The position numbers and the translations under genes are program-made. Positions 1 to 8,395 of a stretch of 46,136 nt of DNA are shown piece after piece. Position 1 is the first letter of the stretch, and every line of letters begins with the position of its first letter. The notes under the pieces are model-generated. The model was not told the origin of the DNA, did no database searches, and worked only from the letters and a program-made list of their open reading frames with translations. The DNA comes from Alistipes sp. (GTDB lineage: Bacteria > Bacteroidota > Bacteroidia > Bacteroidales > Rikenellaceae), in the NCBI GenBank assembly GCA_017505725.1, contig JAFVOR010000048.1, forward strand, positions 1-46,136, written 5' to 3'.

Positions 1-19
1 AATGAGCGCTTGTTCGATT

Positions 20-118
20 TGCCGAGGTGCGAAGGAGGAAAAGCCTGCGCAGCAGGGTTAATGCAAAATGCAAAATTAATTTCTCTAACGACCCTAACGA
101 CTCTAACGACCCTAATTA
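20..118. repeat. Leader repeats upstream of rlmH
   Basis: Two repeats precede rlmH. Positions 21-40 (GCCGAGGTGCGAAGGAGGAA) recur identically at 3360-3379. Positions 83-118 are four 9-bp units alternating CTCTAACGA and CCCTAACGA, the last diverged. Their reverse complement resembles the 9-bp minisatellite at 22840. No coding role is apparent. Confidence 0.7.
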
Positions 119-127
119 AGAAAGGCT

Positions 128-601
128 ATGAATATAGAGCTGATTGTTGTAGGCAAGACCGATATGAAGGAGGTTTCGGCGTTGGTGGAGATGTACACCA
201 AGCGCATAAACCACTACGCCAAGTTCGCAATCACCTATCTACCCGACCTGCGCAACACCAAGAACCTCTCGGAACAGCAGCAAAAGGTGGCCGAAGGCGA
301 GATGCTACTCAAGGATATCACCGCAGCCGACTATGTGGTATTGCTCGACGAGGCGGGCGAGGAGATGCGTAGCGTAGCCTTTGCCCAATGGTTGCAGAAG
401 CGAATGAATAGCGGAGTACGACGACTGGTGCTGATGATTGGTGGCCCATACGGATTCTCGGAGGAGGTCTATGCGCGTGCCAATGGCAAGATATCGCTCT
501 CGAAGATGACTTTCTCGCACCAGATTGTGCGTGCCATCTTCACCGAGCAGCTCTATCGCGCCTTCACCATCATCAAGGGCGAGCCATACCACCACGAATA
601 G
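128..601 (+). CDS. rlmH: 23S rRNA (pseudouridine-1915-N3)-methyltransferase RlmH
   Basis: A 157-residue protein of the usual RlmH length. RlmH is a SPOUT-class methyltransferase that uses S-adenosylmethionine to methylate pseudouridine 1915 in helix 69 of 23S rRNA on assembled ribosomes. The trefoil-knot signature is visible: LVLMIGGPYGFSEEV around residues 101-115, then ISLSKMTFSHQIVRAIFTEQLYRA, and the C-terminal EPYHHE that is almost invariant in the family. The ATG at 128 gives the canonical MNIELIVVGKT start. The next gene begins 44 bases downstream, so readthrough into the small peptide gene is possible. Confidence 0.97.
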   Translation: MNIELIVVGKTDMKEVSALVEMYTKRINHYAKFAITYLPDLRNTKNLSEQQQKVAEGEMLLKDITAADYVVLLDEAGEEMRSVAFAQWLQKRMNSGVRRLVLMIGGPYGFSEEVYARANGKISLSKMTFSHQIVRAIFTEQLYRAFTIIKGEPYHHE

Positions 602-645
602 GAGATATATATATTATACACACTCAAATACAAATACAAACACAA

Positions 646-792
646 ATGAAGAAGATTAACAACTATGCGGAGGGCTACAAGGCTCCTTCAATTGAGATTC
701 ACGCCGTGAAGGTAGAGGCGGGATTCGAGGCCAGCGTGCCAGGTGTTACTATCAACCCGTGGGAGAGCGACAACGACTCCCTGATTCTCTAA
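646..792 (+). CDS. 48-residue peptide coupled to a surface lipoprotein gene
   Basis: A short ORF starting MKKINNYAEGYKAPSIEIHA and ending in an acidic tail (WESDNDSLIL). Its TAA stop (790-792) shares a base with an ATG at 792 that opens the fimbrillin-like gene in another frame. This TAATG overlap is typical of translational coupling and is the main argument that the ORF is real. It has no signal peptide, membrane helix or cysteine. It resembles, from general familiarity only, short Bacteroidales peptides found ahead of surface-protein genes. A leader peptide, an assembly helper or a secreted signal are all possible. Function unknown. Confidence 0.65.
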   Translation: MKKINNYAEGYKAPSIEIHAVKVEAGFEASVPGVTINPWESDNDSLIL

Positions 793-3011
793 TGTCAAAC
801 CCTAAAAAGAAGATGAAGAAGATGAAAAAGTTTATCCTTTCGTTGGGTTTGATTGCTATGGCTTTCAGCCTTACAAATTGCTCGCAGGAGTACGATTTTG
901 CCACTGTTGAGCAGAACAATTTCGAGATTTATGCCTCGGCATCGCGTACCACAAACGATGGTGTGAACACCCTCTGGGAAGCAGGTGATGCCATCAACCT
1001 CTTCCACGCTGTGGCAGGTGGCACAAGCTATGTGAACGATGGCGAGTTTGCACTTGCTGATGCTACCACAGGTCAGTTCAAGGGTACGCTCGGCGAGGAG
1101 CTCTCGGCAGAGAACTACGACTGGTATGCGTGCTACCCATACTCGTCGACACACAGCGAGCCGGGCGTAGGTCGCTCCTACATCATCGGCAACACCACAA
1201 CCGTAGGCAAGCAGGAACAGAACGGCAACAATAGCACCGCACACCTCGCAGGCGAGAAGTTCCCTCTCGTGGGCGCAGTGAAGGGCGTTGCCAATGGCGA
1301 GGCTCCAACCATCGTGATGCATCAGGCTGCTTCGGTGGCCAAGTTCATCGTGAAGAACACCACCTCGCAGGCTATCACCGTGCGTAGCATCGAGATGAAG
1401 GCCGAGGGTCACCACCTCACAGGCTACTTCTTCCTCAACTTCACCGATATGGCGAAGTTCTCGTGCACACCAGAGTCGGGCAAGACATCCGACACCTCAC
1501 TCCTCGAGGTGGCTAATGGCTCTGCAATCGCAGCGGGCGCACAGGCCGAGTTCTACCTCGCAGTAGCTCCATTCGTCAAGGCCGAGGGCAGCGAGCTTAC
1601 CTTCACCGTAAACGCAGCCAACAATAGCGGCACCGTAGCAACTTGGAGCAAGAGCACCACTGTGGCTACCACCTTCACCGCAGGCAAGATGAAGGATATT
1701 ACCCTTCCGTTCACCGCAACATTCCTCACCGTACCTGTCGTTTCGACCGAGGAGGAGCCATATCTCGTAGGCTTCGAGTCGTCGGAGGGCTTTACAGCTG
1801 GTACTACATACAACAATGCAACCGTTGCCAATACCGGCGCAACCAACAAGAAGTGGGGAACGGTCTTTGGTACTCCTTCGACAACCGGCGCAATCTCGGG
1901 CTCGCAGTCGATGCAGATGCGTTGGTATACAGATAAAACCACTATTGGCTACACTCAGACTCAGTTCGCCCTCTCTACAGTAAAGAGCATATCGTTCAAG
2001 GCTAAGAACACTAATGGTAATAATGTTAAGTTGTCGTATATGCTGCCTGGTGGCTCGTGGGTTGATGTCAAGACATTCACACTCTCGACCACCGCAAACA
2101 CCTATACACACACCTTCGACACTGCACTCGAGAATGTGCAGTTCAAGTTCACTCTCGTTCTGCCAGCAAGTCCAACGGATAAGTCGAGACTTATTATCGA
2201 TGACGTGATGTTCACGGGTAATGCAACCACCCTGAAGCCAACTATCTCGGCTACTACGGGCGGCGCAACCAACATCGAGAGCGAGAGCGGTACAACCGCC
2301 ACTTTGAATGGCTCGTACAAAGCCGAGAACACCACCGGTAGCGAGACAATCGCTTGCGGTTTCGAGTGGAAGGCTGCTTCGGGCGCATATACCTCGGTGA
2401 CTGCAACCAATGCTGCATCGTTCTCGTACAACCTCACCGGTCTGACCACAGGTACCACCTACACCTACCGCGCGTGGGCTTCGCTCGATGGCGGCACAAC
2501 AAAGGTCTATGGCTCGGAGGTGACTTTTGTGCCTACAAAGGCTGCGGGCGAGAACGAGCCAAAGTGGACTCTTGTGAAGGATGTTTCGGAGCTTAAGGTT
2601 GACGATCAGATTATCATCGCTGCAAGTGCGTCGAACTATGCTATGAGTACAACTCAAAACTCAAATAACCGAGGCCAAGAGGCTATTACTAAGAGTGGCG
2701 ACAATCTAAGTACACCAAGCAGCAAAGTTCAGAAACTTACTTTGAAGGCAGGTACTAAGGCAAATACATTTGCGTTATATACCGGCTCTGGTTATCTCTA
2801 TGCAGCATCAAGCAGTAGTAATTATTTGAGGACTCAAACTACTAACAACGACAATGGTAGTTGGACTATTACTATTGCGTCGACAGGCGTAGCAACTATC
2901 AAGGCAAGTGGCTCGAATACCAAAAACTGGTTGAGATATAACTCTTCAAGTAAGATATTCGCTTGCTATGGCTCTGGTCAGGCAGATGTTGTAATCTACA
3001 AATGGAAATAA
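792..3011 (+). CDS. Fimbrillin-like multidomain surface lipoprotein
   Basis: A 739-residue protein from the ATG at 792. I chose that start because it overlaps the preceding stop; ATGs at 813 and 822 give a more standard signal peptide. The lipobox is LTNC, with Cys30 as the lipidated residue, and the acidic residues soon after it (SQEYDF) fit a Bacteroidota surface-export signal. Residues about 40-330 resemble fimbrillin/Mfa-like proteins (SRTTNDG..W.AGD.I, then FKGTL and WYACYPYS). About 340-490 looks like a jelly-roll carbohydrate-binding-like beta domain, about 495-600 is FN3-like (FEWKAASGAYTSV and GLTTGTTYTYRAWA), and the remainder is a Ser/Thr/Asn-rich beta domain. It is probably an adhesin or pilus-associated protein; the ligand is unknown. 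A strong terminator follows. Confidence 0.85.
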   Translation: MSNPKKKMKKMKKFILSLGLIAMAFSLTNCSQEYDFATVEQNNFEIYASASRTTNDGVNTLWEAGDAINLFHAVAGGTSYVNDGEFALADATTGQFKGTLGEELSAENYDWYACYPYSSTHSEPGVGRSYIIGNTTTVGKQEQNGNNSTAHLAGEKFPLVGAVKGVANGEAPTIVMHQAASVAKFIVKNTTSQAITVRSIEMKAEGHHLTGYFFLNFTDMAKFSCTPESGKTSDTSLLEVANGSAIAAGAQAEFYLAVAPFVKAEGSELTFTVNAANNSGTVATWSKSTTVATTFTAGKMKDITLPFTATFLTVPVVSTEEEPYLVGFESSEGFTAGTTYNNATVANTGATNKKWGTVFGTPSTTGAISGSQSMQMRWYTDKTTIGYTQTQFALSTVKSISFKAKNTNGNNVKLSYMLPGGSWVDVKTFTLSTTANTYTHTFDTALENVQFKFTLVLPASPTDKSRLIIDDVMFTGNATTLKPTISATTGGATNIESESGTTATLNGSYKAENTTGSETIACGFEWKAASGAYTSVTATNAASFSYNLTGLTTGTTYTYRAWASLDGGTTKVYGSEVTFVPTKAAGENEPKWTLVKDVSELKVDDQIIIAASASNYAMSTTQNSNNRGQEAITKSGDNLSTPSSKVQKLTLKAGTKANTFALYTGSGYLYAASSSSNYLRTQTTNNDNGSWTITIASTGVATIKASGSNTKNWLRYNSSSKIFACYGSGQADVVIYKWK

Positions 3012-3042
3012 TTACCAAGTCGTAGATATAGAACATTTCTAC

Positions 3043-3086
3043 AAAATACCCGACTAATCCTTCGCGGTTGGTCGGGTATTTTGTTT
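3043..3086 (+). terminator. Intrinsic terminator of the fimbrillin-like gene
   Basis: A perfect 12-bp stem, AAAATACCCGAC (3043-3054) with GTCGGGTATTTT (3071-3082), 16-base loop, followed by GTTTG. It lies 32 bases after the stop. Confidence 0.9.
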
Positions 3087-3618
3087 GCAGGGGCGAGCAA
3101 GAGGGAGATCAAGGTCAATCTCCCTCTTTTGTTTTAATTGCAATAATGGAGATTCCCACGCTCATTACATTCGCTCGGAATGACGATTTTATTAGTAATA
3201 TACCCCTCTGGCTTATAGCCACCTCCCTTATCAGGGGAGGAATAGATATGGTATTGGGGGTGTTCAATGACTTTTCGGACACCCTCATATGGAGCGCAGC
3301 GACAAGCCCCCTTTACAGAACCGACGCCAAACCGAGAGCAGAGATTGCTTGCAAGCTATGCCGAGGTGCGAAGGAGGAAGACCGAAGGTCAAAGATTTAG
3401 GGGGAGGGTAACACACCACTCGGCTTATGGAATCTCGCACAACCGACCGTCATACCACCACCAAAACAAAAACCCTACACCGTCAGGCATAGGGTTATGG
3501 TCGCAGATTAATGGAGCGTAGCGACAAGCCCCCTTTACAGAAAGGGGGTTTGGGGGATAGGTAACACAACACTCGGCTTATGGAATAATCCTCAACCTAC
3601 CCTTATCGTACAAAGACA
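3087..3618. repeat. Mosaic of non-coding repeats beside rnpB
   Basis: I see no convincing gene in this stretch. It holds several repeat pieces. A 32-bp sequence at 3289-3320 recurs at 3511-3542 with one mismatch. The second copy continues into a hairpin of CCCCCTTT with AAAGGGGG (3530-3548). GCCGAGGTGCGAAGGAGGAA at 3360-3379 also occurs at 21-40. CTCGGCTTATGGAAT occurs at 3419-3433 and 3572-3586. A small hairpin AACCCTA/TAGGGTT lies near 3472-3497. Short ORFs here consist of these repeats and are not believable proteins. Confidence 0.75.
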
Positions 3619-3648
3619 ACAAATCCCCATACCTACGGTATAGGGATA
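3619..3648 (-). terminator. Terminator of rnpB
   Basis: On the minus strand the end of rnpB is followed by a hairpin, TCCCTATACC (3646-3637), loop GTA, GGTATGGGGA (3633-3624), with one G-T pair, then TTTGTTG. Confidence 0.8.
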
Positions 3649-4008
3649 AGTCTGCCGATTCCATAAGCCGAGTTCTGTTTTAGTCCATCATTTATCTACG
3701 ATGGCAATCACTTGCCACCTCTAGCGGTTTACCCCTCGGCATTGGGCGAGCAACCCTTAATTGCCGATATACATAACCTTGCAACCCGTGAGGCGTACTG
3801 ACCGAGTGACATTGCTGCCCTCGCGGTGGGCTCTTACCCCGCCTTTTCACCCTTGCTCCGACGCACCTTTTGGGGCGCTTACTGTCGGGGCGGTTATTCT
3901 CTGTTACGCTACTATACCCTCTCGAACATCAAGCCGTTAACTTGCACGGTGCTCTGCGTTGCTCGGACTTTCCTCCCCCTCTATTGAGGCAGCGATGAAC
4001 CGAATCTG
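3648..4008 (-). ncRNA. rnpB: RNase P RNA (class A)
   Basis: The catalytic RNA of RNase P, which removes 5' leaders from precursor tRNAs. On the minus strand the conserved core GAGGAAAGTCCGAGC is at 3975-3961, GGTAAAC is near 3735-3729, GATAAATGATGG is near 3698-3687, and the 3' signature ACAGAACTCGGCTTA ends near 3664. The P1 helix pairs TTCGGTTC near the 5' end with GAATCGG (3661-3655). Length is about 360 nt. The 5' end is set by the promoter at 4014-4044 and the 3' end by the terminator below; both ends are approximate. Its protein partner rnpA lies 20 kb away. Confidence 0.95.
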
Positions 4009-4013
4009 CGCTG

Positions 4014-4044
4014 CAAAGGTACAAAAAAAGTGGAAAGTCGCAAA
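4014..4044 (-). promoter_or_regulatory. rnpB promoter
   Basis: On the minus strand, TTTG (4044-4041), a 19-base spacer, then TACCTTTG (4021-4014): a full match to the Bacteroidota TTTG-N19-TAnnTTTG promoter. Initiation about 7 bases downstream falls at the predicted rnpB 5' end. Confidence 0.88.
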
Positions 4045-4074
4045 ACTTCCCACTACAACTATTGCCACCAAGAG

Positions 4075-4605
4075 CTACTTATGCCACATAACACAAGCCT
4101 CGGCATCCCACTCGGGGAGCGGTTTAGGCTCGAAATCGGAGTAGCCGAGCGCTATTACGCACTCCACCTTGCAGTTCTCGGGAATGTTGACGATGGTGCG
4201 GATATACTCCTCGGCCATCTCGCCCTCGGGCTCATCCTTGAAGCGTGGACGATCGCAGGCGTGCACCCAGCACGATGCCATACCGTGGTCGACAATCGAG
4301 AGTTGCAACATCGTAGCCGAGATGGCGCAGTTCTCGCGCCAGAGGTCGGTCTTTGTGGTGTCGCCCATAACCACTATGGCAGCCGTTGCCTCGCTCAGGA
4401 AGCTTGCGCCAAAGTCGCGTAACGAAGCCAACTTGTCGAGTGTCTCGCGGTCGTCAACAATCAAAAATCGTGTGGTGTGCATATTGCGTGACGAAGGTGC
4501 GGTGAGCGCATCGTGCACGATGTCGAGCAACACCTCACGCGAAGGCACTGTTGGCAAGAATTTGCGTGTGCTGCGGCGTTTAGCCAAAACTTTCTTAAAC
4601 TCCAT
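4075..4605 (-). CDS. Nitroreductase family protein
   Basis: A 176-residue FMN-dependent oxidoreductase of the nitroreductase superfamily. The N-terminal FMN-binding pattern KRRSTRKF is at residues 9-16, followed by APSSRNMHTTRF (about 36-47), and the C-terminal glycine region reads CVIALGYSDFEPKPLPE. Such enzymes form dimers and use NAD(P)H to reduce nitro compounds, quinones or flavins; the physiological substrate cannot be told from sequence. It has no signal peptide and is cytoplasmic. A possible -7 element (TATTTTTG on the minus strand, 4651-4644) lies upstream, so it may be transcribed apart from the sialidase-like gene. Confidence 0.88.
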   Translation of the reverse strand: MEFKKVLAKRRSTRKFLPTVPSREVLLDIVHDALTAPSSRNMHTTRFLIVDDRETLDKLASLRDFGASFLSEATAAIVVMGDTTKTDLWRENCAISATMLQLSIVDHGMASCWVHACDRPRFKDEPEGEMAEEYIRTIVNIPENCKVECVIALGYSDFEPKPLPEWDAEACVMWHK

Positions 4606-4674
4606 AGTTCTATATATTTTTTGTTATTCTCGGTTTACAGATGCAAAAATAGTGAAAATTATCGGTAAAGGCGG

Positions 4675-5787
4675 TCACTTCCTGACAATTTTTCCCCTCA
4701 CGGTCCATACGCCATTGCCACCCTGCTCGACTCCTCGCACCGTCATCACTGCGATAACGGTCTGCTCGTCGATTTGCGCCAACGAGTTCCACAGGGCGTT
4801 GCCATCCATAGGCAGATTGGGCAGAGGTGTGGAGCGGTTGCGGAAATTGCGGGCATTCCTGTCACCCACATAGACCTGCATATTCGAGAAGCGATGACTG
4901 CCTCCCTTGCGACCTTCGGTCGACTGAACGGATAGCAGGGTGTGCTTTTCGCCCAGACGGATTAGGTAGGGCGCACCGGCATAGATGGTATCGTGCACCG
5001 CACATCGTGGCGAGAGAGCCTCCTCGCGACGGAGATCGTTGCCCGCAACAAAACCATCGCGCCAATTCTGCGACGAACGCACGATGACCGGCTTGAATCG
5101 ACCTCGTATTCCGTTATCCTCGATAGCCACCGCAATCTGCTTGGAATGAGGGAGATAGATTGGTACAGGCATACCGTCACGACGACCCGCAAAGAACGAG
5201 ATACGCTCGGCACGGCTCCAGCTCTCGCCATTGTCAACCGAACGCACAAGCGAGATCTCCTGCTCGGAGCTTGCGATGTAGGGTGCTTCGTTGGCGAAGT
5301 AGATGTGGATCTCGCCCGAGGGGAGTTGCAGAGCTACGGGCTCCCAGCAACCTACGCGCGGCTCGTCGCCTGCCACATAGATATCTCGGCCCTCGCTCCA
5401 GCTCGCACCGCCATCGTCGGATGTGGCGCACATAATCTTGTAGGGCAGAGCAGTGTTAGGGCGTGGTCGGGCATTCCACATAAAGAGCAATCGGCCACTC
5501 TGCAGCTGCAAAAGTTCGCTATTGGCGTAGTTGTAGCCCTCACCACGAGCCACCTCGGTGGGTCCGCTCCACGCCTCGCACCCATCTTTGCTGAATCGAA
5601 TCCAGACTGCGCCCCTTGTTTCGTAGACGAGTGCGTGGCAGTCGTCAATGCGTTTGATGCGTGCATAGCCACCTCGCGTGACAAGGTGCGCACTCTCCGC
5701 CCTCCACTCGATGGTGAGATTCTGCGCCGAGCCTACGAGCGTAGTAACAAGGGCGAGTATCGTGATAATTATTTTGCAAAGTTTCAT
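4675..5787 (-). CDS. Secreted sialidase-like (BNR/Asp-box) glycosidase
   Basis: A 370-residue protein. I chose the ATG at 5787 because it opens a clean signal peptide (MKLCKIIITILALVTTLVGSAQ); an upstream extension is unlikely. Asp-box motifs of a six-bladed propeller are visible: SDDGGASW, SVDNGESW and a weaker SKDGCEAW. The segment ELLQLQSGRLLFMWNARPRP and CWEPVALQLPSGEIHIYF match the sialidase superfamily. It probably acts in the periplasm or outside the cell on host or dietary glycans. Sialidase (GH33) is one option; other propeller glycosidases such as GH93 cannot be excluded. A -7 element TATATTTG (5815-5808, minus) lies just upstream. Confidence 0.75.
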   Translation of the reverse strand: MKLCKIIITILALVTTLVGSAQNLTIEWRAESAHLVTRGGYARIKRIDDCHALVYETRGAVWIRFSKDGCEAWSGPTEVARGEGYNYANSELLQLQSGRLLFMWNARPRPNTALPYKIMCATSDDGGASWSEGRDIYVAGDEPRVGCWEPVALQLPSGEIHIYFANEAPYIASSEQEISLVRSVDNGESWSRAERISFFAGRRDGMPVPIYLPHSKQIAVAIEDNGIRGRFKPVIVRSSQNWRDGFVAGNDLRREEALSPRCAVHDTIYAGAPYLIRLGEKHTLLSVQSTEGRKGGSHRFSNMQVYVGDRNARNFRNRSTPLPNLPMDGNALWNSLAQIDEQTVIAVMTVRGVEQGGNGVWTVRGKIVRK

Positions 5788-5885
5788 AATATGCAGATGT
5801 ATCTCTGCAAATATAGCAAAAAACGGATGAAAAACTTGCATATATATCGCTTATTTGTTAGGTTTGCACTATATTTTCGAGAAAA

Positions 5886-7094
5886 ATGAGAAGAAATCAT
5901 AGATTATACAGCATTGGATTCAAATTGGCAATACACCTCGCCATCCTCTTTTTTGCATTTATATCCACAAATTGCGCTCCGAGCAAAGAGGGTAACGAGG
6001 GTAACGAGGGTGAGAAATTCACCGAAAAGGAGGCGACCACCGTCGAGTTCACCCACGCCGATGTCACCTATGTTGGCGACATAAGTGGCGAGGGCTACTC
6101 GGATGGTTGGGTCATCAAACTCTACACCGATATGGAGATTGACGACTATGGCAACCTCATCGGCCCGGGTGTGGCTATGCAGCTGGCACTCAATGGCTAC
6201 CCAAAGAGTGATCAGACACCCGACATCGACTTTCTCGTGGGCACCTACCACGCACAGAGCAACACGGGTGACTTTGCGCCATACACCTTTGTCTACGGAT
6301 ATATCGACTATCTTGACCTGCCAACGGGTCGCATCTATCGTCCCGATGCCACCTTCTATGCACCAATTGCCGAAGGTGAGACCTCGGCCGAGATGGAGGC
6401 GGATCTGATTGACGATGGAATAATAAACATAATCCGCTTTGCTGATGGAAGTTGCAGAATAGAGGGAACAGTAGTCGGCAAGCAGTGTCGCAAGCGAAAC
6501 TTTAAGTGGGAAGGGGTTATGGAGCCTCGTTCCGAGGTGGTGCAGAAGGTACCTAACTCAACCATCACGTCATCATTGAATCTCACCTCTTCTACACAGG
6601 CTCTGTTCAGAGATAAGGTCGACTCCTTCTACCTCGGCGACGAGAGCTATCGCACGATACTCATATTTCTTGCCGAGGAGAAGATCTACTTCGATTGGGG
6701 CAACCCGAAGGGAACGGGCGAGATTTTGCGCATTGAGCTGCTTGTGCCTTGGAGCACCGACATCACAACTGACGGTATCCCAGCGGGCAACTACCCAATG
6801 ATGGTGCGTAATGCCGACTCCTCCATCGACAAGGACAACATCGTGCCTTTCCGCTCGGTGCCGGGTCTGCCAAACTGTTTTACCGTGCCATATTGGTCGG
6901 GTGCGTGGTATGTGCGCTATGCCGACAGCGTGTGGAGCGAAAGCTATGCTCGCCTCGATAGCGGAAGTGTAACCGTAGAGCGTGGCAGCAACGGCTCGCA
7001 TCGCTTCATCTGCAACTTTGGCGACTGCTCTTCGCCGAGCTTCAACATCACAGCCGATGTAACACTTACAAAGGAGAATATCACTATTTATTAA
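5886..7094 (+). CDS. Lipoprotein of unknown function (402 residues)
   Basis: Not assigned to a family. A signal peptide ends in STNC (Cys30 lipidated), so it is a predicted lipoprotein. Right after the cysteine is a flexible linker EGNEGNEGE (residues 35-43) encoded by three 9-bp units GAGGGTAAC at 5988-6014. The rest looks like two similar all-beta halves: each has a segment about a measured quantity followed by aromatic and glycine-rich strands (FLVGTYHAQ, then DSFYLGDESYRTILIF). It starts a run of three lipoprotein genes read in the same direction, so a shared surface role is plausible. It is divergent from the sialidase-like gene. Confidence 0.75.
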   Translation: MRRNHRLYSIGFKLAIHLAILFFAFISTNCAPSKEGNEGNEGEKFTEKEATTVEFTHADVTYVGDISGEGYSDGWVIKLYTDMEIDDYGNLIGPGVAMQLALNGYPKSDQTPDIDFLVGTYHAQSNTGDFAPYTFVYGYIDYLDLPTGRIYRPDATFYAPIAEGETSAEMEADLIDDGIINIIRFADGSCRIEGTVVGKQCRKRNFKWEGVMEPRSEVVQKVPNSTITSSLNLTSSTQALFRDKVDSFYLGDESYRTILIFLAEEKIYFDWGNPKGTGEILRIELLVPWSTDITTDGIPAGNYPMMVRNADSSIDKDNIVPFRSVPGLPNCFTVPYWSGAWYVRYADSVWSESYARLDSGSVTVERGSNGSHRFICNFGDCSSPSFNITADVTLTKENITIY

Positions 7095-7112
7095 TACGTA
7101 ACCGTAATGCTT

Positions 7113-8390
7113 ATGAAGAAGTTTTTATACCTTTTGATGACCGTCGCACTCTCTATGTTTGCGGCTTGTACCACCCCAAACGAGAACAATGGCAGTGGCA
7201 ATGATGGCGGAACACCTATGCCCGAACCTACCCCCGAGTTGGCGGTGAATACCTTCTCGATCAACGATGTTGCTGGCGAGTTCAAGAGCGTGGCGTTGGC
7301 GCAGATGGATGAGTATATCTACCTCGCAGCCACTCCGACTGCAGGCATCACCTCGGCAGAGGATATCTTAGGCACAGATGAGTATGTATACATCCTCGTA
7401 GGTCCGCAGCTCATAGGCAAGGAGTTTGACCTCAAGAGCGAGCAGAACTCCTATACCATTATGTCGTATCTGACAGGTGCCATACTCGAGGGCGTTGCTC
7501 CCGAGGCTACTGACGAGATTTCGGAGGGTAAGGCTTCGTTCCTACTCGAGAACAATGTTGCTACAGCAAAGGTTGAGATAACCCTCGTGAATGGCACAGT
7601 GCTGAAGCTCCATCTCTCGGCCGAGCAGAAGGTTGTGGTCAACGAGAACACCATAGCTCGTGGCGACGAAGAGAAGCCACTGCGTGCAGCCTTTTATATG
7701 GAGGAAGAGGAGGTGACTACCCTCTACTTCACCCCCGGCAATATCGACTATTTTGCCGGCATATATGACGTAACGTGGTATACCTACATCTCTGTTCCAA
7801 GCTCGCTTGTGAATGGCGAAAAGCAGAATCTCAACGAGGCGTCGTTGATAATGTTCGGTATGGGCGACAATTTGGATTATGACAACTATGTCGAGATCTA
7901 CGGCGATGATCTTCAAGGTGCAACAGGCGACTACACCATCACAAAGAAGGGCGAGGGCGTGTATGCAGCCGATATCAACATCACAGTAAATGGTGTTCTC
8001 TACAAGGTGTCGTTCGATGGAACTTGCGTATCGGCTTTTGCCGAGCCTGAGAAGAAGACCAACTACCTCTCCTACAATGGCCAGGAGTATGAGATTTCGG
8101 CAGCAACGCTCACCGAGGCAAACTCGCTCTACACCTTCACCTTCACCAACTCGAGTGGCAAGGAGCTTGTGCTCACCGCACCCGATAGCGCATTTGGTGG
8201 TGATAGCTATGGTTTCTCGCAGAGCAAAGATTTCACCGTGTCGTACGATGGCAAGGTATTCAGCAAGGCCAATGGCAACAATGGTACAATGACCGCATAC
8301 TACAAGGTTATGAGCCAGGTGTTGGAGTTGGATTTCACCGACTACGACAAGCTCAATTTTAACTACACAGGAGCTGTAACGGTTAAGTAG
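7113..8390 (+). CDS. Lipoprotein of unknown function (about 425 residues)
   Basis: A predicted lipoprotein: MKKFLYLLMTVALSMFAAC with the lipobox FAAC, then a Gly/Pro/Glu-rich linker (NENNGSGNDGGTPMPEPTPE). I chose ATG 7113; ATG 7107 adds two residues. The mature part is beta-rich and acidic. It may repeat a unit: FSINDVAGEFKSVALAQMDEYIYLAATP in the first half resembles the LSYNGQEYEISAATLTEANSLYTFTFT segment in the second. It starts 18 bases after the preceding stop and ends 5 bases before the next start, so the three lipoprotein genes are probably one transcript. No enzymatic motif is seen. Confidence 0.75.
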   Translation: MKKFLYLLMTVALSMFAACTTPNENNGSGNDGGTPMPEPTPELAVNTFSINDVAGEFKSVALAQMDEYIYLAATPTAGITSAEDILGTDEYVYILVGPQLIGKEFDLKSEQNSYTIMSYLTGAILEGVAPEATDEISEGKASFLLENNVATAKVEITLVNGTVLKLHLSAEQKVVVNENTIARGDEEKPLRAAFYMEEEEVTTLYFTPGNIDYFAGIYDVTWYTYISVPSSLVNGEKQNLNEASLIMFGMGDNLDYDNYVEIYGDDLQGATGDYTITKKGEGVYAADINITVNGVLYKVSFDGTCVSAFAEPEKKTNYLSYNGQEYEISAATLTEANSLYTFTFTNSSGKELVLTAPDSAFGGDSYGFSQSKDFTVSYDGKVFSKANGNNGTMTAYYKVMSQVLELDFTDYDKLNFNYTGAVTVK

Positions 8391-8395
8391 CAGAT

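Noticed and set aside
3068-3521. Two short ORFs in the repeat-rich region
   Set aside because: They are made of the repeat fragments seen elsewhere in non-coding DNA and match no protein pattern.
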